Positions 8,033 to 15,988 of a stretch of DNA of 45,365 nucleotides are shown in pieces. Below the pieces are notes generated by a model. That model saw only the letters and a list, made by a program, of their open reading frames with translations. It had not been told where the DNA came from and searched no databases. This DNA comes from Chryseobacterium gleum (lineage in GTDB: Bacteria; Bacteroidota; Bacteroidia; Flavobacteriales_D; Sanyastnellaceae), in contig CAMCHP010000017.1 of NCBI GenBank assembly GCA_945874695.1, positions 1 through 45,365 on the forward strand. The letters run 5' to 3'. Each line of letters begins with the position of its first letter. The stretch's first letter is position 1. The position numbers and the translations under genes were made by a program.

Positions 8033-10231
8033 TTAGAGGTTCGCAAGAATGTAGTCATTGATCATCGTGAATAGGTGCAATCGTGTATTGCCTCCGTAAA
8101 TTCCGTGATTGCGATCAGGATAGATGAAGAGATCAAATTGCTTGTTGGCTTTCACAATGGCATTGATCATTTCCATGGTATTCTGGTAATGGACATTATC
8201 ATCGGCACTGCCATGGATGAGCAAATATTTGCCCTTCAGCTTTTCAACATGATTGATTGGTGAATTATCGTCGTACCCTGCTGGGTTCTCAGCCGGTGTG
8301 CGCATAAACCGTTCGGTGTAGATGCTGTCGTAATAACGCCAGTTCGTAACGGGGGCAACAGCAATGCCCATTTTATAATAATCGGCTCCTTTGGTCATGC
8401 AGAGGGATGACATGTAGCCTCCATAACTCCACCCCATAATTCCCAAACGGTCAGGGTCGACATAGCTTTGGCTCTGTAAATATTTAGCGAGGTCAATGAA
8501 ATCTTCGGTTTCCAACTTGCCCAATTGCAAGTAGGTGGCGTGTTTGAAGTCGCGACCGCGGTTCATCGTTCCACGCGGATCACAGCTCACAACGATATAG
8601 CCCTGTTGCGCTAGCATTTGGTGGAAGAGGAAGTTTGCGCTTCCATAAGCGTCTTTAACCATATTGCTACCGGGGCCCCCATAAATATTAACGAAAACAG
8701 GATACTTCTTCGATGGATCGAAATTGGCGGGCTTAATCATCCAGCAATTCAATGCGGTACCGCCGCTGTTGGTGAAAGTGAAAAATGTCTTTTCGCTTAA
8801 ATTATAGCTTGCCAAAGTTGATTTCAGTTTGGCATTATCTTTCAATACCCGTACTTCTTTGCCTTTCTGGTCATGCAAGCTGATGTAATAGGGGGTGTTG
8901 GCATCAGAGTGATAATTGATGAAGTAATTGTAACTACTGCTGAATGCGGCTGAGTTGCTTCCTTTCTTTGAAGTGAGCTTGAGCGGCTTGCCCTTTTTCA
9001 AGCCTACCGCGTAAACATGCTCTTCAAGCGCACTTTCTTGGGCAGAACTGTAGTAAAGGGTCGACTTAGACTCATCAAATCCATAAAACTCGATTACGTC
9101 CCACATTCCTTGGGTCACCTGGCGGATGAGCTTACCAAACATGTTGTAATGATAGATGTGGTTATAACCGTCGCGCTCTGAATTCCACAAGAAACCGCTG
9201 CCGTCTTTCAAGAAGATCAAATTGTCGTTGACATCGATGTACGTAGCCGCTTTTTCTTGATAAATTGAGCGTGTAGCAACCTGGAATGGATCAGTGGCTG
9301 CCATGTCTGCAAGTAAAAATTCGAGTTCATTTTGATGGCGATTCATGCGCATGATGCACAACTGGTCATTCGAGCTTGTCCACTTGATCCGCGGGAAATA
9401 GATATCATTGTTTTCGCCTGTATTCACGGTCAAAACGCGTTCACTTTCAGAATCATAAATGTGAATGCTCACCTTGCTATTGTCTTCGCCCGCTTTCGGG
9501 TATTTGAATGTATATTGATCAGGGTAAAGTTCACCGTACATGGCCATTTGAAATTGTTTCACACGCGACTCATCGAAGCGGTAGTATGCCAGGCGGTCGC
9601 CTTTTGGTGACCAATATAAACCGTTGTCAAAACCGAATTCTTCTTCGTACACCCAGTCTGTGGCACCATTGATAATTTGATTGGCGCTCCCGTCACTCGT
9701 AACCTGAACCTCAGCGCGGCTGGTTAAGTTTACAATGAAAATGTTGTTTGACCGGACGAAAGCCACTTGATCTGCGGCAGGAGAAAATTGCGCCAAGCGT
9801 TGCTTGCCTTTCGAAAAGTCTGTCAGCGGAAATGCACGCGTTTTGTTGATGTCGTACACATAATAGTTCGCTTGGGTACTGTGGCGGTAAATTGATTCCC
9901 CGTCGGTTTCAATGAGCAGTTTGAGCTCGTCATCGCTGAAAGTGTATCCGTCAATGCCTCGTTTGGCATCACCGAAAATGCTCAGCGATGAGGCAATAAC
10001 TGCAACGCGTTCACCGCTCGCATAGTTGAACTTGACAATTTCAGATCCGTTCTCTTCTGAGTACTCCATGCTGGTGTAATGCAACCCGTCGTTCATTGAT
10101 CGCACGTCACTCACATAATCCATGCGAAATTCACCCGAGTACCATATCTTCTCGTTGGTAAGTGTTTGGCTGAATAACGCGCTGCTTGCGGTAGTCATTA
10201 AAAGAAGGGAGGCCACTAAAAAACGGTTCAT
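8033..10231 (-). CDS. secreted S9B dipeptidyl-peptidase-IV-like protease
   Basis: Serine peptidase expected to cut dipeptides, often X-Pro, from peptide N-termini in the periplasm or outside the cell. The 732 residues include a signal peptide (MNRFLVASLLLMTTASSALFSQ), an N-terminal eight-bladed beta-propeller (DPPIV_N, about 80-440) containing the substrate-clamping pair in DWVYEEEFG, and a C-terminal alpha/beta hydrolase domain. The triad is Ser602 in GWSYGG, Asp677/678 in GSADDNV and His709 in DRNHGI. The start is ATG 10231; a GTG two codons upstream is less likely. It is paralogous to the peptidase at 26727-28880. The 3' end meets a hairpin repeat array instead of a standard terminator. 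Confidence 0.94.
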   Translation of the reverse strand: MNRFLVASLLLMTTASSALFSQTLTNEKIWYSGEFRMDYVSDVRSMNDGLHYTSMEYSEENGSEIVKFNYASGERVAVIASSLSIFGDAKRGIDGYTFSDDELKLLIETDGESIYRHSTQANYYVYDINKTRAFPLTDFSKGKQRLAQFSPAADQVAFVRSNNIFIVNLTSRAEVQVTSDGSANQIINGATDWVYEEEFGFDNGLYWSPKGDRLAYYRFDESRVKQFQMAMYGELYPDQYTFKYPKAGEDNSKVSIHIYDSESERVLTVNTGENNDIYFPRIKWTSSNDQLCIMRMNRHQNELEFLLADMAATDPFQVATRSIYQEKAATYIDVNDNLIFLKDGSGFLWNSERDGYNHIYHYNMFGKLIRQVTQGMWDVIEFYGFDESKSTLYYSSAQESALEEHVYAVGLKKGKPLKLTSKKGSNSAAFSSSYNYFINYHSDANTPYYISLHDQKGKEVRVLKDNAKLKSTLASYNLSEKTFFTFTNSGGTALNCWMIKPANFDPSKKYPVFVNIYGGPGSNMVKDAYGSANFLFHQMLAQQGYIVVSCDPRGTMNRGRDFKHATYLQLGKLETEDFIDLAKYLQSQSYVDPDRLGIMGWSYGGYMSSLCMTKGADYYKMGIAVAPVTNWRYYDSIYTERFMRTPAENPAGYDDNSPINHVEKLKGKYLLIHGSADDNVHYQNTMEMINAIVKANKQFDLFIYPDRNHGIYGGNTRLHLFTMINDYILANL

Positions 10232-10304
10232 GTGCACGTGATTTTATCGTTACTTTCGAGCCTCGAAGATAGCAATCCTCTTATGATAATTCGATTTTAA
10301 GGGC

Positions 10305-11720
10305 ATGTACACCACAATTCGTAATGAAGACATCCAACATTTTGTTGGCATCGTTGGGGCAGCGTACTGTTCGCAAGACCAAGAGCGCAAAGAGCGATTC
10401 AGCCATGATGAAACAGAAGACCTCCGTTTTTTACCCGAGGTTGTTCTTGCGCCTCAGTCGGCGGATGAAGTTGCCCAGATTTTGAAATACTGCTCGAATC
10501 ATAAGATTCCAGTTACACCAATCGGTGCCCGAACAGGATTGAGTGGTGGTGCACTGTGCGTGTATGGAGGGGTAGCCCTGAGCCTCGAGCGTTTGAATCG
10601 CATTCGATATATCGATGAAGATAACTTGCAAGTGATTACGCAGCCAGCTGTTATAGTGCAAGAACTGCAAGAGGCGGTTGCAGCAAAAGGCTTGTACTAT
10701 GCGCCTGATCCTGCGAGCCGAGGCACTTGCTTTATTGGTGGAAATCTGGCCGAAAATTCCGGCGGACCACGTGCAGTTAAGTACGGTGTTACCAAAGATT
10801 GGGTGCTCAACTTGGAGGTAGTACTGCCTACTGGACAAATAATTCGTACGGGTGCGAACACACTCAAGAACAGTACTGGGTACAACCTTACCCAGTTATT
10901 CGTCGGTAGCGAAGGCACCTTGGGCGTGATCACAGAAGCCACACTTAAGTTGATACCGAAGCCTACACGCGACTTGTTAATGCTTGTGCCCTTTGCATCT
11001 GCAACCGACGCTTGCGCAGCGGTGGCGGCCATTTTCAAAGCAGGTGTTACGCCCTCTGCCATGGAATTTATGGAGCGCGATGCGATCGAAATAGCGATGA
11101 ATTACACGGGCAAGTCTCCTTTTGTAATCGCCCCCGAAACCGCAGCTCATTTGCTCATTGAGGTCGACGGCCACCACGAGGGACAACTCATGGAAGACTG
11201 TGAGAAGATTCTGGCGGTTGTTGAAGCACACGGCGCAGGAGAGGTTTTGTTCGCCGATGATCAGGCCCGAAAAGATGCGTTGTGGTTTTTACGCCGACGA
11301 GTTGGCGAGGCTGTAAAAGCCTTCAGTGTCTATAAAGAAGAAGATACCGTTGTGCCTCGCTTCAAATTGCCCGACTTACTGACAGGTGTTAAAGCAATTG
11401 GTGATCGGTACGGATTTCAATCGGTGTGCTACGGGCATGCAGGCGATGGTAACCTGCATGTCAATATCCTAAAAGGCAACCTCGATGATCACATTTGGGA
11501 TCAACGACTGCCTGAAGCAATCAATGAGCTCTTTGAACTCGTAGTTGCTTTAGGTGGTACCCTGAGCGGAGAACACGGCATTGGTCTTGTGCAAAAAAAC
11601 TACATGCCGATCGCCTTCTCGGGTTTCCAACTCGATCAAATGTGGGAATTGAAGAAAGTGTTTGATCCACACTTAGTTATGAACCCAGGTAAAGTTTTCC
11701 CCGACAAATATTGGAGATAG
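10305..11720 (+). CDS. FAD-linked oxidase, GlcD/D-lactate dehydrogenase type
   Basis: A 471-residue flavoenzyme of the FAD_binding_4 / FAD-oxidase C-terminal family (GlcD, D-lactate or D-2-hydroxyacid dehydrogenases). The PCMH FAD-binding domain occupies about residues 40-220, with PIGARTGLSGGA binding the pyrophosphate and PDPASRGTCFIGGN following. The C-terminal cap has the metal/substrate signatures CYGHAGDGNLHVNI and LSGEHGIG. It oxidises a 2-hydroxyacid such as glycolate or D-lactate and passes electrons onward. No glcE or glcF partner is adjacent, which favours a stand-alone D-2-hydroxyacid or D-lactate dehydrogenase. It is divergent from the DPP-IV-like gene with a 73-bp shared promoter region. 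Exact substrate is unknown. Confidence 0.9.
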   Translation: MYTTIRNEDIQHFVGIVGAAYCSQDQERKERFSHDETEDLRFLPEVVLAPQSADEVAQILKYCSNHKIPVTPIGARTGLSGGALCVYGGVALSLERLNRIRYIDEDNLQVITQPAVIVQELQEAVAAKGLYYAPDPASRGTCFIGGNLAENSGGPRAVKYGVTKDWVLNLEVVLPTGQIIRTGANTLKNSTGYNLTQLFVGSEGTLGVITEATLKLIPKPTRDLLMLVPFASATDACAAVAAIFKAGVTPSAMEFMERDAIEIAMNYTGKSPFVIAPETAAHLLIEVDGHHEGQLMEDCEKILAVVEAHGAGEVLFADDQARKDALWFLRRRVGEAVKAFSVYKEEDTVVPRFKLPDLLTGVKAIGDRYGFQSVCYGHAGDGNLHVNILKGNLDDHIWDQRLPEAINELFELVVALGGTLSGEHGIGLVQKNYMPIAFSGFQLDQMWELKKVFDPHLVMNPGKVFPDKYWR

Positions 11721-11747
11721 AATTCCATGAAATTTAATCTTTCAGAC

Positions 11748-11777
11748 TTGTTTTAGGTAAAAAGGTTTCTATATTTG
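11748..11777 (+). promoter_or_regulatory. complete Bacteroidetes promoter before the small RNA candidate
   Basis: TTG at 11748-11750, 19-nt spacer, TATATTTG at 11770-11777. Both elements and the spacing fit the Bacteroidetes housekeeping promoter. No open reading frame follows before the terminator at 11884-11910. Confidence 0.7.
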
Positions 11778-11782
11778 AGCCG

Positions 11783-11910
11783 CTCGGCAAAGAGAGAGGC
11801 CGAGCGAGTTAGTTGAGATAGGCAGGCCGCTTGGCCTCCGCATGAGTAATTTATAGTTTTTAGTTTTTCAGTTTAAGCCACTGAGTCCTGCTAACGAGCA
11901 GGACTTTTTG
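11783..11910 (+). ncRNA. candidate structured small RNA or fabI leader
   Basis: About 125 nt between a full promoter and an intrinsic terminator, with no coding frame. Three hairpins are visible: CGCTCGGC/GCCGAGCG (11781-11788 with 11799-11806), AGGCC/GGCCT around GCTT (11824-11837), and the terminator stem AGTCCTGCT/AGCAGGACT (11884-11905). A U-rich single-stranded linker (about 11848-11875) separates the second and third. I could not match it to a known family from memory; 6S-like and attenuator roles are both possible. fabI starts 94 nt after the terminator and has its own -7 box. Confidence 0.55.
11884..11910 (+). terminator. intrinsic terminator upstream of fabI
   Basis: A perfect 9-bp stem AGTCCTGCT/AGCAGGACT with loop AACG, then TTTTTGGTTTTT. 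It ends the candidate small RNA and also shields fabI from read-through out of the oxidase gene. Confidence 0.9.
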
Positions 11911-11971
11911 GTTTTTACGCGTCACCTGATCTCACATTGAATTCCTAAACGCATTACTTCATCTGATTTCG

Positions 11972-11979
11972 TAGTTTTG
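11972..11979 (+). promoter_or_regulatory. -7 promoter box of fabI
   Basis: TAGTTTTG, an exact TAnnTTTG match 24 nt before the fabI ATG. No TTG lies at the canonical -33 spacing. Confidence 0.5.
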
Positions 11980-12003
11980 CCCTAACACTCTAATGACCAT
12001 TTT

Positions 12004-12822
12004 ATGTCACTCCAGCTTTTAAAAGGAAAAAAAGGAATCATCTTCGGTGCACTGAACGAAATGTCAATCGCATGGAAGGTTGCCGAACGCGCTCATGAAG
12101 AAGGTGCAACCTTTGTGCTCACCAATGCACCAATTGCTATGCGAATGGGAGAAATTAATGCCCTGGCTGCGAAATGTGGAAATGCACTGGTTATTCCTTG
12201 CGATGCTACAAAAAGTGATGAACTTGAGAACCTCTTCACTCAAGCCATGGCGCACCTTGGTGGCAAAGTTGACTTTGTGCTGCATTCGATTGGAATGTCA
12301 CCCAACGTGCGAAAAGGGAAACATTATACCGACCTCAATTACGATTGGTACCATCAAACTTTGGATGTGAGCGGTATGTCGCTGCACCGTACGTTAGCCG
12401 CTGCAATGAAGCACGATGCCATTAATGAGTGGGGATCTGTAGTTGCTTTAACCTACATCGCTGCACAACGTGTGTTTCCTGACTACAATGACATGGCTGA
12501 TGCAAAATCTTTGCTCGAGAGCATTACACGCAGCTTCGGTTACCACTACGGAGAAAAGCGCAAGGTTCGCGTGAATACCATTTCGCAATCGCCTACTGTG
12601 ACAACGGCCGGGAGCGGCGTGAAAGGGTTTAATGAGTTCATTAATTTCTCTGAACAAATGAGCCCGCTTGGCAATGCCGATGCATTATCATGCGCCAATT
12701 ACTGCTTGGCAATGTTCTCTGATTTAACCCGGTATGTAACCATGCAAAACCTCTTCCACGACGGAGGATTTAGCAACACAGGTGTTACTCAAAATGTGAT
12801 TTCGAAGTTTGGAGCTGAGTAA
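12004..12822 (+). CDS. fabI: enoyl-[acyl-carrier-protein] reductase (NADH)
   Basis: Last reduction of the fatty-acid elongation cycle, enoyl-ACP to acyl-ACP, in the cytoplasm. The 272-residue short-chain dehydrogenase has the FabI cofactor motif GALNEMSIA at 15-23. The catalytic spacing Tyr151-x9-Tyr161-x6-Lys168 is exactly that of FabI (E. coli Tyr146, Tyr156, Lys163), and SQSPTVTTAGSG forms the substrate loop. Start ATG 12004 follows a -7 box. It is monocistronic; its terminator lies inside the 3' end of the convergent gene (see 12854-12884). Confidence 0.96.
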   Translation: MSLQLLKGKKGIIFGALNEMSIAWKVAERAHEEGATFVLTNAPIAMRMGEINALAAKCGNALVIPCDATKSDELENLFTQAMAHLGGKVDFVLHSIGMSPNVRKGKHYTDLNYDWYHQTLDVSGMSLHRTLAAAMKHDAINEWGSVVALTYIAAQRVFPDYNDMADAKSLLESITRSFGYHYGEKRKVRVNTISQSPTVTTAGSGVKGFNEFINFSEQMSPLGNADALSCANYCLAMFSDLTRYVTMQNLFHDGGFSNTGVTQNVISKFGAE

Positions 12823-12829
12823 GCCCAAA

Positions 12830-13717
12830 TTATCCGAATACAGCTTTTTCGAAGGTCATTGCCAATGCGGCAATGGCCTTTTTTCGCGCTTGGGGGGCAA
12901 GCTTTGCTGGTGGTCCGTAGGGTGTGGTGTTCACGTCGATGATGTAAATTTTGCCATCTGTGCGGTCGCGAATGACATCAAACTCGCAAAAATCGACTTG
13001 CATGCGCTGGGCAAAGGACCGGATTAAAGCCTGTTCGTCTTGTGAAAAAACGGCATCTGTTTCTACCAGTTCAGAAAGTTCCACTTCATTGGTAAAGCGT
13101 ACCGACCAATCTTTGAATTTGAGGTAAACCAGCGGAATGCTGCCTGAGATATACGGCACACGATAATCCAAGGCTTGACCATCGTCGGTTTGGTTATTTA
13201 GTACACGCTGGTAAATACAGCCCGACTCGGGTTTATTGATCGGACAGGTGACATACCGTCCATCATGCATGGCGTTGTCGTCGCTCTTTTGGACAGCAAT
13301 GCCTGCATATTGGGTAGGATCAATGAACGTTCCATAACCAAACACTTCGTCATGGGTGCGTTCAACTTTTTGTTTACTGATATCGATGCAATGTGCGTTC
13401 CAAACGCGGGAAGCCAGATTCGCAATTTCAGGAGCCAATGATTCTTTATGCGTTTGATCATCAAAGAAGATGACCAAATCGCCTGAAACAGTTGGCTTGT
13501 TGGTTAAGCGGTAACCGAGTTGCTTGCTGATGGCTTGAATTGTGGTTCGTTTACTTGGGTAATCGGGGTAAGTTATGATTACAGGTAGTTTTCCGTTTTT
13601 AAGCCGGTTTCCTATATCACGGAAAGCGGTGCGCAAATCCTTAATCATCCATTCTGCTGCTGGCATGCCTGTGCGGTAATGGTTACGCCATCCTACTTTG
13701 CTCATTTGCTTGCTCAT
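12830..13717 (-). CDS. ATP-grasp-like protein, function unknown
   Basis: A 295-residue cytoplasmic protein. The C-terminal third looks like an ATP-grasp fold: DFCEFDVIRD is followed by IYIIDVNTTPYGPP, where Asp and Asn are in the position of the ATP-grasp metal ligands (DxN). The N-terminal half has an alpha/beta pre-ATP-grasp look (PVIITYPDYP, DLVIFFDDQTH). I cannot assign a substrate; carboxylate-amine ligase chemistry is the generic expectation. The start at 13717 overlaps the nth stop by 4 nt (ATGA), so translation is coupled and it is the third gene of a DUF6702-nth-ATP-grasp operon. Its last 18 or so codons carry the fabI terminator in antisense. Confidence 0.65.
   Translation of the reverse strand: MSKQMSKVGWRNHYRTGMPAAEWMIKDLRTAFRDIGNRLKNGKLPVIITYPDYPSKRTTIQAISKQLGYRLTNKPTVSGDLVIFFDDQTHKESLAPEIANLASRVWNAHCIDISKQKVERTHDEVFGYGTFIDPTQYAGIAVQKSDDNAMHDGRYVTCPINKPESGCIYQRVLNNQTDDGQALDYRVPYISGSIPLVYLKFKDWSVRFTNEVELSELVETDAVFSQDEQALIRSFAQRMQVDFCEFDVIRDRTDGKIYIIDVNTTPYGPPAKLAPQARKKAIAALAMTFEKAVFG
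12854..12884 (+). terminator. fabI terminator inside the antisense ATP-grasp gene
   Basis: Plus strand: a 10-bp stem GGTCATTGCC/GGCAATGGCC (one G-T pair), loop AATGC, then six T. It begins 31 nt after the fabI stop but lies wholly within the coding end of the gene on the other strand. Confidence 0.88.
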
Positions 13718-14361
13718 TTACTCCACTTGCGAATTTCACTCATCCGGCCGATTGAGGCCGTGATAAAATCCTTGTTAATATCCATGCCGCGCGCGGGTGA
13801 ATACGCTCGTCCATAAAAGATAATTTGAAGGTGGAGCTTGTTCCACGATGATTCGGGAAAGAGTTTTTTCGCGTCACGTTCGGTTTGCTCAACGCTCTTT
13901 CCATTGCTCAAACCCCAGCGGTACATGAGGCGGTGAATGTGTGTGTCAACAGGAAATGCGGGCACGCCGAAAGCCTGCGCCATCACTACACTTGCTGTTT
14001 TATGGCCTACCCCCGGTAATCGCTCGAGTGCCTCAAAGCTTGCCGGTACTTCGCCGTTGTGTTCGTTGAGCAAGATGTGGGAAAGGTTGTATATGGCCTT
14101 TGATTTGGCGGGCGACAAGCCACACGGACGAATGATTGCCTGTATTTCTTCAATGTTCAGCTTGATCATGTCGTGCGGTGTGCGCGCTTGTTGAAAGAGC
14201 AAGGGAGTAATTTTATTCACCCGCTCGTCGGTACATTGCGCCGAAAGTAAAACCGCAATTAAAAGGGTATAGGCATCGGTGTGATCGAGCGGTACAGGAG
14301 TTTCAGGGTATAGTCGCTCCAGTTCACGCATCACATAAACAGCTTTCTCTTTCTTTGTCAT
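13714..14361 (-). CDS. nth: endonuclease III (DNA glycosylase/AP lyase) without Fe-S cluster
   Basis: Base-excision repair of oxidised pyrimidines, with AP-lyase activity. The 215 residues carry the helix-hairpin-helix LPGVGHKTA with catalytic Lys121 and the PVDTHIHR segment with Asp139, spaced as in E. coli (Lys120, Asp138). The C-terminal [4Fe-4S] loop, normally C-x6-C-x2-C-x5-C after GR, is replaced by GRAYSPARGMDINKDFI with no cysteine at all. Start is ATG 14361, which shares one base with the upstream stop (TGATG), so it is translationally coupled. The nine extra in-frame codons upstream overlap the DUF6702 gene and are not used. Confidence 0.92.
   Translation of the reverse strand: MTKKEKAVYVMRELERLYPETPVPLDHTDAYTLLIAVLLSAQCTDERVNKITPLLFQQARTPHDMIKLNIEEIQAIIRPCGLSPAKSKAIYNLSHILLNEHNGEVPASFEALERLPGVGHKTASVVMAQAFGVPAFPVDTHIHRLMYRWGLSNGKSVEQTERDAKKLFPESSWNKLHLQIIFYGRAYSPARGMDINKDFITASIGRMSEIRKWSK
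13741..13760 (+). repeat. possible dispersed palindrome in nth
   Basis: CATC, CGGCC, loop GATTGA, GGCCG, then TGATAAAA. The stem matches the intergenic copies, but the loop and right flank differ, so membership is uncertain. It lies in the C-terminal coding part of nth. Confidence 0.4.
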
Positions 14362-14882
14362 CAAAATTGTAAGGTGTGCACTGGCCATTGGTAATTCATG
14401 GTCAGCCTGCGTGTAGTTCGCATCATCGTGAATTCAACTTCGTTGACTTGCTCGGGGTACACATCCATCAACAAGGTGTTTTGAATCTGCACCGCAAAAA
14501 CATCGGGTGGGAGGGTCAACTCAAGAAAACAATAGGTAATGTCGTAGTCAACTTCCTTGCCCCAAAATTGGAGGTCGGTATACTGATCGTTTATGTACAC
14601 CATAAAATGTTGGCGAATATAATCTTCGATGCGAAACTTGGCATCTGAACGTTCTCGGTCGCTGCCCAATCGAAAAGGCTCTCCATCATCTGAAATGGCC
14701 AGTTCAAGGTCGTCAGTGAATAGGCGCATTTCGATTTCAAGCTTTGATCCATCTAAACTTTGGCGCATCACTGTGCGGCTGAAGTAGAACTGATGTCCCT
14801 CGCTCTCATTCGCCTCTACAGGCAAAATCGTCGCCAAAAAGGTGATCACAATTAATCCGTATACGCGCATGCAAGTGTTCAT
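14361..14882 (-). CDS. secreted DUF6702-like protein
   Basis: A 173-residue exported protein. The signal peptide is MNTCMRVYGLIVITFLATILPVEA. The mature part begins GHQFYFSRTVM and continues with LEIEMRLFTDDLELAI, a pattern I associate with DUF6702 proteins of Bacteroidetes (histidine near the mature start, then an FTDDLE motif). Function is unknown. Start is ATG 14882; longer in-frame upstream sequence would cross into the divergent nrnA promoter. It is the first gene of an operon with nth and the ATP-grasp gene, and its stop overlaps the nth start by one base. Confidence 0.7.
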   Translation of the reverse strand: MNTCMRVYGLIVITFLATILPVEANESEGHQFYFSRTVMRQSLDGSKLEIEMRLFTDDLELAISDDGEPFRLGSDRERSDAKFRIEDYIRQHFMVYINDQYTDLQFWGKEVDYDITYCFLELTLPPDVFAVQIQNTLLMDVYPEQVNEVEFTMMRTTRRLTMNYQWPVHTLQF

Positions 14883-14936
14883 CGAATGTTCGTTATGTAA
14901 AGGTACAATTCTTAACAGTTGCGAAGGTGTATGTTC

Positions 14937-14944
14937 TATCTTTG
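14937..14944 (+). promoter_or_regulatory. -7 promoter box of nrnA
   Basis: TATCTTTG, an exact TAnnTTTG match. A TTG at 14919-14921 is 15 nt away, shorter than typical. The box falls inside the longest nrnA open frame, which argues for a start downstream of it. Confidence 0.55.
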
Positions 14945-14959
14945 AGCAAATTTCATGCC

Positions 14960-15988
14960 TTGAATTCTGAAGATATTCGCCGCGCCGCTGACTTAATCGA
15001 CGCGGCATCAACGATACTCATTACTGCGCATAAATCGCCCGATGGCGATGCCGTGGGGTCGTCACTCGCACTGTGGCATTACCTGCAAGGACGTCACAAG
15101 AATGCTGTCGTTTTGCTCCCAGACCGTTTTGCTGAGTTTTTGCGCTGGATGCCCGGCACCGAAAGCATTGTTTACTTCGATCAAGATGCTAAAGTGGGCA
15201 GCAATTTAATCCAGAATGCAGATCTCATCTTTTGCCTTGACTACAATGTGCTCTCCCGAACAGGCAAAGAAATGGGTGAGGTGTTGGAGGCCCGCCGCGG
15301 GGTAGCACCCTTTATTTTGATCGACCACCACCAACACCCTGCTGACTTCCCTGAAGTCTTGCTTTCTGATACATCATCGTGTTCTACCGCGCAACTCGTG
15401 TACCGATTCATCGACGAACTCGGCGATATTCAACAGTTGACGTCAGATATGGGGGCTTGCATGTATTGCGGAATCATGACCGATTCAGGTAGTTTTCGCT
15501 TTCCTTCAGTTACAGCTGAAACCCATCGCATTGCAGCACATCTTATTGAGGTTGGCGTTGATCATGCCGATATTCACCGTCGGGTGTATGATACCAATTT
15601 GCTCGACCGTTTGCGCCTGGTAGGCTATGCCTTGAGTGAGAAATTGGTTGTACTGCCTGAATTTCATGTGGCCTATATCACCCTAAATCGCGATGAATTG
15701 CGGCGCTTTAATTACCGTCCGGGCGATACCGAAGGCCTAGTGAACCAAGCATTGTCTATCGAAGGTGTGAACATGGCTGTTTTCATCCGCGAAGGAAGCA
15801 ATGAAGTAAAGCTGTCGTTTCGGTCGCAAGGAAAATTCAAAGTGAATGAGTTGGCCAACGTCCTTTTTCAAGGAGGTGGTCATAACAATGCTGCGGGTGC
15901 AGCCGTTGACTTGCCCATCGATGAGGTGGTTCAGCGTATCGTTTCAATTTTGCCACGTTACCAAAAAGAGATTCGCGAGAGCCTATGA
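14960..15988 (+). CDS. nrnA: DHH-family nanoRNase / pAp phosphatase
   Basis: Degrades 2-5-nt RNA and, in known NrnA proteins, dephosphorylates 3'-phosphoadenosine 5'-phosphate. The 342 residues contain DHH motif I HKSPDGDAVGSS (24-35), a DxD-type metal site, DHHQHP (122-127), and the C-terminal DHHA1 block GGGHNNAAGA. The open frame extends to a GTG at 14927, but the -7 box TATCTTTG covers 14937-14944, so a transcript from it cannot include that codon. The TTG at 14960, followed by NSEDIRRAADL like other NrnA N-termini, is the better start. The stop overlaps the next ATG by 4 nt (ATGA). Confidence 0.9.
   Translation: MNSEDIRRAADLIDAASTILITAHKSPDGDAVGSSLALWHYLQGRHKNAVVLLPDRFAEFLRWMPGTESIVYFDQDAKVGSNLIQNADLIFCLDYNVLSRTGKEMGEVLEARRGVAPFILIDHHQHPADFPEVLLSDTSSCSTAQLVYRFIDELGDIQQLTSDMGACMYCGIMTDSGSFRFPSVTAETHRIAAHLIEVGVDHADIHRRVYDTNLLDRLRLVGYALSEKLVVLPEFHVAYITLNRDELRRFNYRPGDTEGLVNQALSIEGVNMAVFIREGSNEVKLSFRSQGKFKVNELANVLFQGGGHNNAAGAAVDLPIDEVVQRIVSILPRYQKEIRESL

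Noticed and set aside
9592-9611. GGTCGCC-TTTT-GGTGACC hairpin in the first peptidase gene
   Set aside because: It does not share the flanks of the dispersed palindrome family and has no terminator context; chance in coding sequence is likely.
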